Positions 42,738-51,393 of a DNA stretch of 64,000 nucleotides are shown here, piece after piece. The notes beneath the pieces were generated by a model that was given only the letters and a program-made list of their open reading frames with translations, was not told where the DNA came from and did no database searches. Every line of letters begins with the position of its first letter. Positions within the stretch are counted from its first letter, which is position 1. Location: the NCBI RefSeq assembly GCF_042648145.1, contig NZ_JBHRWV010000007.1, positions 124,001 through 188,000 on the forward strand, read 5' to 3'. The position numbers and the translations under genes are program-made. Origin of the DNA: Salinicoccus sesuvii (GTDB lineage: Bacteria; Bacillota; Bacilli; Staphylococcales; Salinicoccaceae).

Positions 42738-43568
42738 TCAATTTTTAGAAAAATAGTACATTATAGTACGTGTATCCATGTAAGTCAGCTCGGGTAAGGA
42801 CTTCTTTTTATCCATTAAAGTCTTTATGATAGTCATACCGTAAAAATAACCGGCTCTATCAAATTCTCCCCCATTTTTCATGAAGTATTTTGACATAAGT
42901 TTAGGTGAGAGTTCTTTATCGAAGTCCCGGATAATACTTCTCTCAATATTATTATAATTGTTTTTCAACTTTTCATATTCAATATTTTTCATAAAAAGCG
43001 CCTTTGCGAGGGCTTCTTCAGATAATATTTCGTTTTTCATCGCAAGAGGAGCTAACGTTGCAAGACCTTCCGCAACTACCAATTGGCCTACTGTCAGTTT
43101 AGTGGCAGTCATAAATTCACTACTATCACAGAATCTAACCATATGATTGAATTCGTGTTGAATCAGTAATTCTATATCTCTATCTTGAAGCCGCTCTAAT
43201 CCGAGATAAATAAAAGGCGTTTTAGATGGTAGCGCCGTGCCATCTATATGACCAATTCCGACAAGAACATAGAGGTTAAATATTTTTTTAAATTCGTAAT
43301 AATTGCTACATGCTTTAAGAGTTTCTTCTAACCTTAACAATTCACTGTTGTGTATGCCAAAATCTGCTTGCACAGTAATCTTGCTAAAGTTAGTGTGCTC
43401 CACAATTTCAAGCATCGAATCGACAGGTTTCATGTATAAGTATTTGAATATAGTATCAAAGACATCTTTGTAGATTAAATAGTACTCAAACCATTGCTCT
43501 TTTTTCGTATCGCTCTTCATCTGACCAATAGTTTTAAGGTAAGATTCATATCCATATTTTATATTCAA
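42738..43568 (-). CDS. Predicted zinc metalloprotease (DUF2268-like)
   Basis: 276 residues, cytoplasmic (no signal peptide). LLIQHEFNHMVRF near residue 140 gives an HExxH zincin site, and AEGLATLAP about 30 residues later supplies the third ligand glutamate, as in the gluzincin DUF2268/YjaZ group. The flanking LVGIGHIDGTALPSKTPFIY also fits. No physiological substrate is known. It starts at a TTG after AGAGGGTGA. The N-terminal 100 residues are alpha-helical with no recognised domain. Confidence 0.68.
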   Translation of the reverse strand: MNIKYGYESYLKTIGQMKSDTKKEQWFEYYLIYKDVFDTIFKYLYMKPVDSMLEIVEHTNFSKITVQADFGIHNSELLRLEETLKACSNYYEFKKIFNLYVLVGIGHIDGTALPSKTPFIYLGLERLQDRDIELLIQHEFNHMVRFCDSSEFMTATKLTVGQLVVAEGLATLAPLAMKNEILSEEALAKALFMKNIEYEKLKNNYNNIERSIIRDFDKELSPKLMSKYFMKNGGEFDRAGYFYGMTIIKTLMDKKKSLPELTYMDTRTIMYYFSKN

Positions 43569-43976
43569 TACGTCACCCTCTATCTATATTTTGAAAAATT
43601 TAACATATATAAGTTAGTATATAATTGAAACAAATGTAGCTCAACATTTCATGGATGAAAATAATGAGGCTTGTTAGAAAATCTAAAGTTGCAGTTTTAT
43701 CCATCAATATTGTAATAGATCGCATAAAATTAATATCCGCGTTTCCCCTCTTTTGTTCTACATTGTTTATCCTCATAGTTTATATGCAACTTTAATATTT
43801 TTTACGATATACATCAGCTACTTAAAGCGTTTATCAAATTTAAAGAAGTCTAATGTAGCCCTGGTTTCTTTAAAATCATCATTTAGTTTTTATTGTCTTC
43901 ATACTCATTTTAGTTTGGTGAAGCAAGAAATTGGAGGAATTTTCTTGTTAAATTGTAATACTCTTGATATATAAAA
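43569..43976. other. Gene-free spacer
   Basis: About 410 bp of AT-rich sequence. A 73-codon plus-strand frame here lacks a ribosome binding site and was not accepted. It must hold the promoter of the metalloprotease gene. Confidence 0.5.
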
Positions 43977-44016
43977 AGTCCTTCAAATGGAGCGTAATTA
44001 CTCCATTTAAAGGACT
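43977..44016 (-). terminator. Terminator of the thiamine operon
   Basis: AGTCCTT-x-AAATGGAG pairs with CTCCATTT-x-AAGGACT (one mismatch), followed on the minus strand by TTTTTAT. Confidence 0.85.
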
Positions 44017-44065
44017 GTGTTTGTTCAGCAGTAATTGAATATCCGTCACTAATTTGTATTGCTTT

Positions 44066-44689
44066 TTAACTCAAGAAACTGACTACTGTTCGGCCCACAT
44101 CTTTGGCTTCGGCGATAGCCGATATGAGAGAGACGCCATCTGCACCGTTCTCGAGACACAAACTGAAGTTTTCAGAATTGATGCCACCGATGGCCACCAT
44201 TGGCAGTTCACCGATCCTGCTTCTCATTTCTTTAAGTCCTTCGACACCGATGGTACTGCCTGCATCGTCTTTAGAATTCGTCGGAAACACCGGCCCAGTA
44301 CCGATATAATCGACATTCGAGACATCACTCTGTTCAAGTTCAATCTGATCTCTGACAGATAGCCCAATGATTTTATCATCGAAATACGATGACAACGATG
44401 CGATCTGCTGGTCATCCTGACCAAGATGAATGCCATCGGCGCCAACCGTCTCCGCAAGTACCGTATCATCATTCACGATGAAAGGCACATTATATTTTCT
44501 GCAGAGTGATCCAATTTCTGTCGCAAAATCAATGAGTGCTTCACCCTTTAGTGCATCTGCTCCCTTTTCTCTCAGCTGGAACATGGTCACTCCATGCATA
44601 AGTGTGGATTCAATGACTGACAGTGGATCGCCCTCCACATTATTGCTGCCACAGATGAAATAGAGCCTCAGAGTCTCCCGCTTCATCAT
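44066..44689 (-). CDS. thiE: Thiamine-phosphate synthase
   Basis: 207 residues, TIM barrel. ThiE couples HMP-PP with thiazole phosphate to give thiamine monophosphate. Signature segments are TMFQLREKGAD, VPFIVNDDTVLAETVGADGI with HLGQDD (substrate site), and DYIGTGPVFPTNSKDDAG (phosphate loop), then MVAIGGINSENF. The ATG overlaps the thiM stop (ATGA), so it is the last gene of a translationally coupled tenA-thiD-thiM-thiE operon under TPP riboswitch control. Confidence 0.94.
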   Translation of the reverse strand: MMKRETLRLYFICGSNNVEGDPLSVIESTLMHGVTMFQLREKGADALKGEALIDFATEIGSLCRKYNVPFIVNDDTVLAETVGADGIHLGQDDQQIASLSSYFDDKIIGLSVRDQIELEQSDVSNVDYIGTGPVFPTNSKDDAGSTIGVEGLKEMRSRIGELPMVAIGGINSENFSLCLENGADGVSLISAIAEAKDVGRTVVSFLS

Positions 44690-45471
44690 AGACCTTTGAC
44701 ATTCCTGTCCAAAAGGAGCGCATCCTCACTGAGATAGAGTTCGTCGATCAGATGACTTATGAAGTTTCCCGGTGCTGGACGGTTCATCTGGGCAGCAGCA
44801 CATTCTGCGCATAGGTTGTAGTAACTGACCGCATCGACTACTGCTTCGGCACTGAAATCATCTTCAATGCCAATAAAAGCAGCCGTCAGTGCACCAAGCA
44901 AACATCCTGATCCTGTAATCTTTCCTTGCAGACTATGGCCATTGAACATAGTGATTACACCATCCTCTGTTGCAAGGGCATCAACTTTGCCGGTAACAAG
45001 AGCAGGAACGTTGAACCTATTATATACCGCTTTGGCAATCTCCGCTGTATCTGTCTGCTCTGTGGAGTCAACACCTTTAAGACTGCTTTTTGCACCGGAT
45101 AGTGCAAGCATCTCACCACCGTTGCCTTTAATAAGCGAAACCTCGTGACGGCTAAGCAAATCTTCCGTAGTATTGACTCGGAAACTGGAAGCACCGTATC
45201 CGACCGGATCGAATATGATCGGTTTGCCTTTTTCGTTGGCTGCTGACATTATACCATGCATCAATGCCACCTTCGCATGATCTGCTGTACCGATGTTGAC
45301 GACCAGTGCAGAAGCCACATTCATCAGGTCTTCCGCTTCTGATATTTCTCCACTCATGATGGGAGATGCGCCTATAGCCAGCATACCATTGGCAGTGAAG
45401 TTTTTGACGACATCATTGGTGATGCAGACAACCAATGGACTTTCTGTCCTTAATTTCTCTATACGCTTCAT
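44686..45471 (-). CDS. thiM: Hydroxyethylthiazole kinase
   Basis: 261 residues of the ribokinase-like ThiM family, which phosphorylates salvaged 4-methyl-5-hydroxyethylthiazole. It shows VVCITNDVVKNFTANG at the start, PIIFDPVGYGASSFR near residue 90, and the ATP-site GSGCLLGALTAAF near residue 193 (catalytic Cys-Gly). AAAGGAGA precedes the ATG, 3 bases after the thiD stop. Confidence 0.95.
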   Translation of the reverse strand: MKRIEKLRTESPLVVCITNDVVKNFTANGMLAIGASPIMSGEISEAEDLMNVASALVVNIGTADHAKVALMHGIMSAANEKGKPIIFDPVGYGASSFRVNTTEDLLSRHEVSLIKGNGGEMLALSGAKSSLKGVDSTEQTDTAEIAKAVYNRFNVPALVTGKVDALATEDGVITMFNGHSLQGKITGSGCLLGALTAAFIGIEDDFSAEAVVDAVSYYNLCAECAAAQMNRPAPGNFISHLIDELYLSEDALLLDRNVKGL

Positions 45472-45474
45472 ATG

Positions 45475-46269
45475 CTATTCTCCTTTATAGCTGAAATGAT
45501 TTACGGGACCGTTGCCCTTACCAATTCCAGGATTATGTTCGATTGCCGAACTGATATATTTCTTTGCAACACTGAAACTCTCTTCGAGTGACTTTCCTTT
45601 GGCAAGTTCTGCTGTAATTGCTGCAGAGAACGTGCAACCTGTACCGTGCGTATTCGATGTTTCAATACGCGGTGTACTTAGCTCCATCGTAGCATCTCTC
45701 GTGAATAGATAATCCACAGCATCTCCCTCAAGGTGACCGCCTTTAATGATGACGCTCTGAACACCAAGCTCTTTTAAGAAAATATTGGCGACGCTTCTTA
45801 CATCTTCAGTACTTTCTATTTTTTTATCCGCTATCTTCTCTGCTTCATGGATGTTCGGGGTCACGCTTATGGCAGTGGGAATAAGTGTGTCCCTTAGAAA
45901 ATTAATTGCCGCTTCCTCTATCAGTGCATCGCCACTCGTCGCAATCATGACGGGATCGATAACATAGGGGATATCATGATTCTTTACAGTTTGTGCAACG
46001 ATTTCCATCATATCTACTGTTGCGATCATGCCACTTTTCATCGCGTGTGGCAATTCATCGGAGAAAATACTATGCAGTTGCTTTTCAAGAAATTCGGCAG
46101 GAACATTAAAGACATCCTGGACCCCCATAGTATTCTGCGCAGTCAGCGATGTTACAGCCGCCATGCCATATACCCCGCGTGCGTGAAATGTCTTACTGTC
46201 AGCTAAAATGCCTGCACCGCCTGTTGGATCATTGCCGGCTATGGTCAATGCAATTGGAAACTTAGGCAT
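45475..46269 (-). CDS. thiD: Hydroxymethylpyrimidine/phosphomethylpyrimidine kinase
   Basis: 264 residues. ThiD phosphorylates HMP twice to HMP-PP. ALTIAGNDPTGGAGILADSKT is the N-terminal nucleotide/HMP site; VIDPVMIATSGDAL and THGTGCTFSAAITAELA (anion hole, catalytic Cys) are also seen. The ATG at 46269 lies 9 bases after GGAG and overlaps the tenA stop by 8 bases; the longer frame to 46329 is inside tenA and unlikely. Confidence 0.95.
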   Translation of the reverse strand: MPKFPIALTIAGNDPTGGAGILADSKTFHARGVYGMAAVTSLTAQNTMGVQDVFNVPAEFLEKQLHSIFSDELPHAMKSGMIATVDMMEIVAQTVKNHDIPYVIDPVMIATSGDALIEEAAINFLRDTLIPTAISVTPNIHEAEKIADKKIESTEDVRSVANIFLKELGVQSVIIKGGHLEGDAVDYLFTRDATMELSTPRIETSNTHGTGCTFSAAITAELAKGKSLEESFSVAKKYISSAIEHNPGIGKGNGPVNHFSYKGE

Positions 46270-46945
46270 GTGTACCCACTCCAGTCCACTCTTCTTTTGT
46301 CGCTGCCATATTAAAGAAACGTCTCTCATGTTCTGTGCTTTCTATATAATTCTTTTTGAGTACGTCGATCTCCTTCTCGGTCATGGATCTAGCGGCATCA
46401 TCCATAATATCGAACATGACATTTATCGTGTCATCCATATCATTGACGTAGAACTCAAACCACTTCCTATAAGGATGATCCGTTTCGAATGTATGTCGCG
46501 CAAGGGCCATATCGGCGATTCTCCGATATACATATGGACAAGGCGCCATTGCACTGATTGCGTACGCAATATGCTCTCTAGTAAAAGCATTGAAATACAT
46601 ATGTTTTATATAATGGTCTGCGGAAGGATACCATTCCCCATCCTTTATTATATCGGCATACGATCTGTTTATCGCATGTGCCAGGACTTCATGCGCCTCG
46701 CTTTCACCGTCCATTAAAAAAGCCATTTGCCCCATCAGAAATCTGACTGTCTCTTTAGACTCTGTTTTCGATATCAGCAACGCATAAAGTTTTGCGAACT
46801 CATCTAAGTATAATGAATCTGCACGCAGATAATGTGCAACTGCGGCATCATCAATGTCTCCTCTGATCAGTCCCTGTATGAACGCATCACTATAGATGGC
46901 CTCAATCATCGGTTCGGTTTCTTTCTTTAAAATCTCACTCAGCAT
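46262..46945 (-). CDS. tenA: Aminopyrimidine aminohydrolase (thiaminase II)
   Basis: 227 residues, all helical. TenA hydrolyses thiamine breakdown products (aminomethyl-HMP) to HMP for salvage. The catalytic cysteine is in ISAMAPCPYVYRRIADM (residue about 135), and FNAFTREHIAYAIS and the glutamate in YIESTEHERRFF also match. It is the first gene of the operon, preceded by AGAGGAGA and a TPP riboswitch. Confidence 0.93.
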   Translation of the reverse strand: MLSEILKKETEPMIEAIYSDAFIQGLIRGDIDDAAVAHYLRADSLYLDEFAKLYALLISKTESKETVRFLMGQMAFLMDGESEAHEVLAHAINRSYADIIKDGEWYPSADHYIKHMYFNAFTREHIAYAISAMAPCPYVYRRIADMALARHTFETDHPYRKWFEFYVNDMDDTINVMFDIMDDAARSMTEKEIDVLKKNYIESTEHERRFFNMAATKEEWTGVGTHA

Positions 46946-46967
46946 ATTAATCTCTCCTCTTATAAAT

Positions 46968-46999
46968 TAAAAACCCACTTCCAGCATAGGAAGTGGGTT
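46968..46999 (-). terminator. Regulated terminator of the TPP riboswitch
   Basis: AACCCACTTCC and GGAAGTGGGTT form an 11-bp stem, followed by TTTTTAA on the minus strand. Its 5' arm can instead pair with GAGAAGTGGTTT (47026-47037) next to the aptamer, which would be the antiterminated state. Confidence 0.85.
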
Positions 47000-47029
47000 T
47001 AGTAGAAAGAGATGGTGTATTCAACCAAA

Positions 47030-47112
47030 CCACTTCTCTACGCTGGCATTATCCAGATCAGATCAAAGGGATCAGCCTTGTGGCTGTCTCAGCAAAATCG
47101 CACCCCTAGTGG
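47030..47112 (-). ncRNA. TPP (THI-box) riboswitch
   Basis: On the minus strand: ACTAGGGGTGCG, then GCTGAGA, a variable P3 hairpin, GATCCCTTTGAT, CTGATCTGGATAATGCCAGC and GTAGAGAAG. These are the conserved TPP-binding blocks in order. TPP binding should allow the adjoining terminator to form, shutting off tenA-thiD-thiM-thiE. Confidence 0.95.
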
Positions 47113-47134
47113 TATTGCTATTCGATTATTTTAA

Positions 47135-47163
47135 ATACTAATGAATACATATTGAAAAGTCAA
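47135..47163 (-). promoter_or_regulatory. Promoter of the thiamine operon
   Basis: On the minus strand TTGACT (47158-47163), 17 bases and TAGTAT (47135-47140). It lies directly upstream of the riboswitch. Confidence 0.7.
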
Positions 47164-47492
47164 ACTATAATGATATATTCTGATTCTTTTAGTGTCATAG
47201 TTGAGCCTAGATCATTTCCTATAGCGTTGTGTCAAATATATATGAGAATTAGGAGTCGAATCGAGAGTCGATGCCGAGATCAATATCATCATAGATGTCC
47301 ACTTTTGAAACGGGCTTAAATTCATAGAGTGGCAATAGCCAGTGCTTAGTCGGAGTTCGTCCACTTTTTTTAAAGTTACTTAAATTAAATCCCATATATG
47401 TAGAGTACATGTACATTTTATATGATGTTTTGAGTATGATAAGGTGGATATATGATAAAAAGTGGAACACTGAGATGATGAAGGAGGATACA

Positions 47493-47684
47493 ATGTCTAA
47501 AAATAAGAGTGTGATGTATATTCTCATAGGTATAGTGTTGATTGCTGCAATTACAGGATTGCTTAGCCTTATGAATGATAGCACGCCGAGTAGAGGACAG
47601 ATTCTTGCTCTTGTTGGACTCGGCGCAATCACCATCGTGGCCGCACTTGGATTCATCGTCAGACTATTTACCTATAGAAAATAG
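47493..47684 (+). CDS. Small two-helix membrane protein
   Basis: 63 residues with two hydrophobic helices (residues 7-26 and 38-56) and the loop MNDSTPSRGQ. No family recognised. A perfect AAGGAGG site 8 bases upstream of the ATG makes it a convincing gene; the longer frame from 47409 is upstream of that site. It shares a terminator with fruA. Confidence 0.6.
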   Translation: MSKNKSVMYILIGIVLIAAITGLLSLMNDSTPSRGQILALVGLGAITIVAALGFIVRLFTYRK

Positions 47685-47708
47685 TAAACTTATGGATGTT
47701 TACAGTAA

Positions 47709-47736
47709 AACCCCGCATGATATTTCATGCGGGGTT
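47709..47736. terminator. Bidirectional terminator before the fruA end
   Basis: AACCCCGCATGA and TCATGCGGGGTT form a perfect 12-bp stem with a four-base loop; an A-run on the left and T-rich sequence on the right serve both directions. Confidence 0.9.
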
Positions 47737-47740
47737 GGTT

Positions 47741-49615
47741 TTATTGAGTGATACGCTTTTTCAGTAGACCGAGCATTAGTGCTGCAATGGCTGTACCAAT
47801 GAGAAGTGAGACAAGGAACATGACTCTTCCTTCACCGATTGTCAGAGCAACAAACAGACCACCATGTGGTGCATTGATGGATGTTGCGAACGCCATGGCG
47901 AGTGCACCTGCTGTAGCAGAACCGACGACCATAGACGGAATGACTCTGAGCGGGTCAGCTGCTGCAAATGGAATGGCACCTTCTGTGATAAACGATGCAC
48001 CCATGATTACATTTGTCGGACCTGAAGATCTTTCAACTTCTGTGAATTTGTTTCTGAACACTAATGTTGCAACTGCGATAGCCAGTGGTGGCACCATACC
48101 ACCAATCATTGCAGCTGTAATTGGTTCGGGATTATTTGCAGAAAGTGCTGCAATACCGAATGCATAGGCTGCCTTATTGATTGGGCCACCCATATCGATT
48201 GCCATCATACCACCGACAATCGCACCAAGCAGAACAATATTCGTTCCACTCATGTTACTAAGTGTTGTATTCATCCATTCGTTCAATGCTGATGCTGGTG
48301 GATCGACGATGTAGTACATAATGACACCTGTCAGGAATACGCCAATCAACGGATAGAGCAGTACAGGCTTCAAACCTTCAAAGGCTTGTGGAAGGTTTTC
48401 AAGCACTTTCTTAATGCCGAGCATCAAATAACCTGCGAGGAAACCAGCAATCAGGCCACCAAGGAATCCGGAGCCCATCGTCGAAGCCATAAGTCCACCG
48501 ATCATACCTGGAGCAAGACCGGGTCTATCAGCAATACTCATTGCGATGAAGCCAGCAAGAATGGCGATTATCAATTGGAAAGCATTACCGCCTATAAAGT
48601 TAATCATCTCGGCAATCGGATTATATTCAACACTTTCTGGATCTGCCGAGTTAATACCGAACATGAAACTGATAGCGATCAATATACCACCTGCAACGAC
48701 GAATGGTAGCATGTTGGATACACCGTTCATCAGGTGCTTGTAAATCGAAGACTTGCCTTTGGACGACTGTTCTCCGTCTTCAAGTTCCTGTTTCGATTTT
48801 GATGCACGATATGGCGCGCGTTTTGTATCGAGTGCTTGGTTGAGTAGTTCTGCTGGACGTTTAATACCATCCGCAACTGGGGATTCCACAACATTCTTCC
48901 CGTCGAACCTTGCCATTTGGACATTCGTGTCTGCCGCAACAACAACACCTGCAGCACGTGCGATATCTTCGTTGGTCAGTGCATTTTTGACACCGGCTGA
49001 ACCATTTGTTTCAACTTTGATGTCATATCCGAGTTCTGCCGCTTTCTTCTTCAGCGCATCGGCAGCCATATAAGTGTGAGCGATGCCGGTCGGACAGGCA
49101 GTGACACCAACGATATACGGGCGATCGGAGGGGGCGGAGTCAACTTCCTCAGTCGCCTCCGATTCATCGAATGCATCAATTGTTTCTATAATTTCTTCTT
49201 TTGATGATGCATTCATCAGTTGTTTTCTAGCATCATCGTTCATTAGGATGGTAGATAGTTTGGCTAGGGCGTCGAGATGCGTGGTCGCTTGTCCTTCCGG
49301 TGCCGCGATCATGAAAAACAGGTAAGCTGGTTGGGCATCCATTGAATCGTAATCGATACCATCTTGGCTTCTACCGAACATGATGGCTGGCTCGAGTACT
49401 TCTGTTGTTTGTGCGTGTGGAATTGCGATACCATCACCGACACCAGTTGTACTTTGCGATTCTCTTTTATGGATAGCAGCTTCAAAACCGTCCTTCTCAG
49501 AAATCTTACCTGCTTTAAAAAGTCCATCAACAAGTTCAGTAATTACTGCATCTTTGCTCGAAGCACGGACATTCATATTGATTGTGTCTTTTGTTAAAAG
49601 TTCTGTTATTCTCAT
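47741..49615 (-). CDS. fruA: Fructose-specific PTS transporter, IIABC
   Basis: About 624 residues with three fused PTS domains. IIA (residues 1-150) has the phospho-histidine in GDGIAIPHAQTTE; IIB (about 168-265) has the phospho-cysteine in VGVTACPTGIAHTY; IIC (about 285-625) is membrane-embedded, with GGMMAIDMGGPINKAAYAF. It imports fructose as fructose-1-phosphate using HPr-P. The second of two adjacent ATGs (49615) has the better distance to GAGGTG and gives the standard MRITELLTKDTI start. It is the last gene of fruR-fruK-fruA. Confidence 0.95.
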   Translation of the reverse strand: MRITELLTKDTINMNVRASSKDAVITELVDGLFKAGKISEKDGFEAAIHKRESQSTTGVGDGIAIPHAQTTEVLEPAIMFGRSQDGIDYDSMDAQPAYLFFMIAAPEGQATTHLDALAKLSTILMNDDARKQLMNASSKEEIIETIDAFDESEATEEVDSAPSDRPYIVGVTACPTGIAHTYMAADALKKKAAELGYDIKVETNGSAGVKNALTNEDIARAAGVVVAADTNVQMARFDGKNVVESPVADGIKRPAELLNQALDTKRAPYRASKSKQELEDGEQSSKGKSSIYKHLMNGVSNMLPFVVAGGILIAISFMFGINSADPESVEYNPIAEMINFIGGNAFQLIIAILAGFIAMSIADRPGLAPGMIGGLMASTMGSGFLGGLIAGFLAGYLMLGIKKVLENLPQAFEGLKPVLLYPLIGVFLTGVIMYYIVDPPASALNEWMNTTLSNMSGTNIVLLGAIVGGMMAIDMGGPINKAAYAFGIAALSANNPEPITAAMIGGMVPPLAIAVATLVFRNKFTEVERSSGPTNVIMGASFITEGAIPFAAADPLRVIPSMVVGSATAGALAMAFATSINAPHGGLFVALTIGEGRVMFLVSLLIGTAIAALMLGLLKKRITQ

Positions 49616-50529
49616 CATTTCACCTCTTCTATTGATTGAACTTCAATTTTATCTAGCAGTACTTCAATGTCGGCTCTGGTCGCAAGATCATCGCTGAACG
49701 CTGTTGCGCTGCCACAAGCTATGGCGTATTTAAGCTGTTCTTCTACACCACTTTCTTTTCTGCTGATAAATCCTGCCACTGTCGAATCGCCTGCCCCTAC
49801 GGAGTTCTTAAGTGTCCCTTCCGGTGACGGAATGAAATACTCATGATTACGATTGATGAAAAGTGCGCCACCTTCACCCAATGTTAATAGAATGTTCTTA
49901 GCACCCTGATCAATAAGCACATGCGCAGCATCTATCATCTCGTTTGTCGTTCCAAGAGTTCTGCCAGTAATGCCTTCCAGTTCAAACTGATTCGGTTTGA
50001 TCAGATAGGGTTCGTACTGCAAAGTTGACGTCAATTTCGACCCTTCGGCATCGATTGTGAATTCAATACCTTTATCGTGCAGCAGTTTGGCTAACTCTTC
50101 ATAAAGATGATCATAACCGGAAGGTACACTGCCCGCGAATACGACATGATCTTCTGACGTCATAGTGGACAATTGCGCCTTAAGCTTATCAATATCCACG
50201 TCCGTAATCGAAGGCCCAGAAGCGTTAATTTCAGTTTCTTCACCAGTCTTCAGTTTGACATTGATGCGCGTATCTCCATCTACCGTGATGAAATCACTTT
50301 GTATGTTCTGATCTTTCAATGTTTGCTGGATGAATTCTCCTGTAAAGCCGCCTGCAAAACCAAGGGCGGTCGAGGGTACATCAAGCGCACTCAGTATTCT
50401 CGAAACATTAATCCCCTTACCGCCGGCATACTTTGCTGTATCTGACGTACGGTTCAGTTCCCCAATTTCAAGTGTATCTAGCCTGACTACATAGTCGACC
50501 GAAGGGTTGAATGTTACTGTATAAATCAC
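49615..50529 (-). CDS. fruK: 1-phosphofructokinase
   Basis: 304 residues, PfkB family. It converts fructose-1-phosphate to fructose-1,6-bisphosphate. The start IYTVTFNPSVDYVVRLD and AGGKGINVSRIL (substrate loop) are diagnostic for FruK/LacC, and the PfkB anion hole is NSVGAGDSTVAGFIS (catalytic Asp). The start overlaps the fruR stop (ATGA) and its stop touches the fruA start, so the operon is translationally coupled. Confidence 0.94.
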   Translation of the reverse strand: MIYTVTFNPSVDYVVRLDTLEIGELNRTSDTAKYAGGKGINVSRILSALDVPSTALGFAGGFTGEFIQQTLKDQNIQSDFITVDGDTRINVKLKTGEETEINASGPSITDVDIDKLKAQLSTMTSEDHVVFAGSVPSGYDHLYEELAKLLHDKGIEFTIDAEGSKLTSTLQYEPYLIKPNQFELEGITGRTLGTTNEMIDAAHVLIDQGAKNILLTLGEGGALFINRNHEYFIPSPEGTLKNSVGAGDSTVAGFISRKESGVEEQLKYAIACGSATAFSDDLATRADIEVLLDKIEVQSIEEVK

Positions 50530-51278
50530 TGTTTTCCACCTCCGTATATTTCAGTACGTGATTTAATTTTTTCCATAAAACTGTGGCTGATGTCATCAGT
50601 AATTATTGATGCATCTTCTATATCTGCAAATTGTATGAATGCTGATCGGTTGAACTTGGTACTATCAACTAATGCGTATGCATTTCTCGATTGGCGGATG
50701 GCCCGGCTCTTAATATATGCCTCTTCTTCTTCCGGCGTAGATAAACCATGTGCTGTGTCAATGCCGTTTACACCAACAAAACATTTATCAAACGATAGCC
50801 TGCTGATTTTATCTATCACTTCCGGTCCCACAACTGCTTTAGTGGATGGCTTGACCCTGCCTCCTAAGACATGTGTCTTATGACCATTTCTGACAAGCTG
50901 TTCAATCAGCGTAATACTGTTAGTGACAATGGTCAGATCATTTTGTGAGATAAAAGGAAGCATTTCGTATGTTGTTGTGCCTGCATCTATAAAGATGATA
51001 TCTCCATCTTGAATAAAACTCGCAGCTGTCTGAGCGATTTTGATCTTTTTAGAAAGGTTTTTTACTGCCTTATCTCTGTAATCTTCCTCGTGCTCGATAT
51101 GATTGATTGCTGCGCCCCCATGTACCCGTTCAAGTAGACCTTTTTCTTCGAGGTGCGTCAAATCTCTACGAATTGTAGGAGCACTGCTGAAAGTAATATC
51201 GACAAGTTCGCTGACTGATGCAGTTCCATTTTCATTAAGATGATCCATTATTTTCTCGTGTCTTTGATTGGTCAGCAT
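50526..51278 (-). CDS. fruR: DeoR-family fructose operon regulator
   Basis: 250 residues. The N-terminal DeoR HTH reads RHEKIMDHLNENGTASVSEL and APTIRRDLTHLEEKGLLERV. The C-terminal sugar-phosphate sensor has IIFIDAGTTTYEML and FVGVNGIDTAHGLSTPEEEE. It probably senses fructose-1-phosphate and controls its own operon. Three direct CAATCA repeats stand in the promoter upstream. Confidence 0.93.
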   Translation of the reverse strand: MLTNQRHEKIMDHLNENGTASVSELVDITFSSAPTIRRDLTHLEEKGLLERVHGGAAINHIEHEEDYRDKAVKNLSKKIKIAQTAASFIQDGDIIFIDAGTTTYEMLPFISQNDLTIVTNSITLIEQLVRNGHKTHVLGGRVKPSTKAVVGPEVIDKISRLSFDKCFVGVNGIDTAHGLSTPEEEEAYIKSRAIRQSRNAYALVDSTKFNRSAFIQFADIEDASIITDDISHSFMEKIKSRTEIYGGGKQ

Positions 51279-51299
51279 TTCATCACCTTCTTCTCACAT

Positions 51300-51351
51300 A
51301 ATATAATACATAATTTAATCAGAGTCAATCATTAACAATCAAAAACAATCA
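51300..51351 (-). promoter_or_regulatory. fruRKA promoter with triple repeat operator
   Basis: On the minus strand TTGACT (51323-51328), 17 bases and TATATT (51300-51305) form the promoter. Three copies of TGATTG (as CAATCA at 51326, 51336 and 51346 on the plus strand) lie exactly 10 bp apart. The most downstream copy overlaps the -35 box, and the others are on the same helix face. Confidence 0.72.
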
Positions 51352-51357
51352 TAAAAT

Positions 51358-51393
51358 ATAAAAAAATAACGCCAGCATTTGCTGACGCTATTT
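51358..51393 (-). terminator. Terminator of the floA-linked hypothetical gene
   Basis: On the minus strand AAATAGCGTCAGC and GCTGGCGTTATTT (one mismatch) are followed by TTTT; the gene's stop codon is inside the stem. Confidence 0.82.

Noticed and set aside
43753..43974. 73-codon plus-strand frame in the spacer before the thiamine operon terminator
   Set aside because: No ribosome binding site, AT-driven amino-acid content and no recognisable domain; treated as non-coding.
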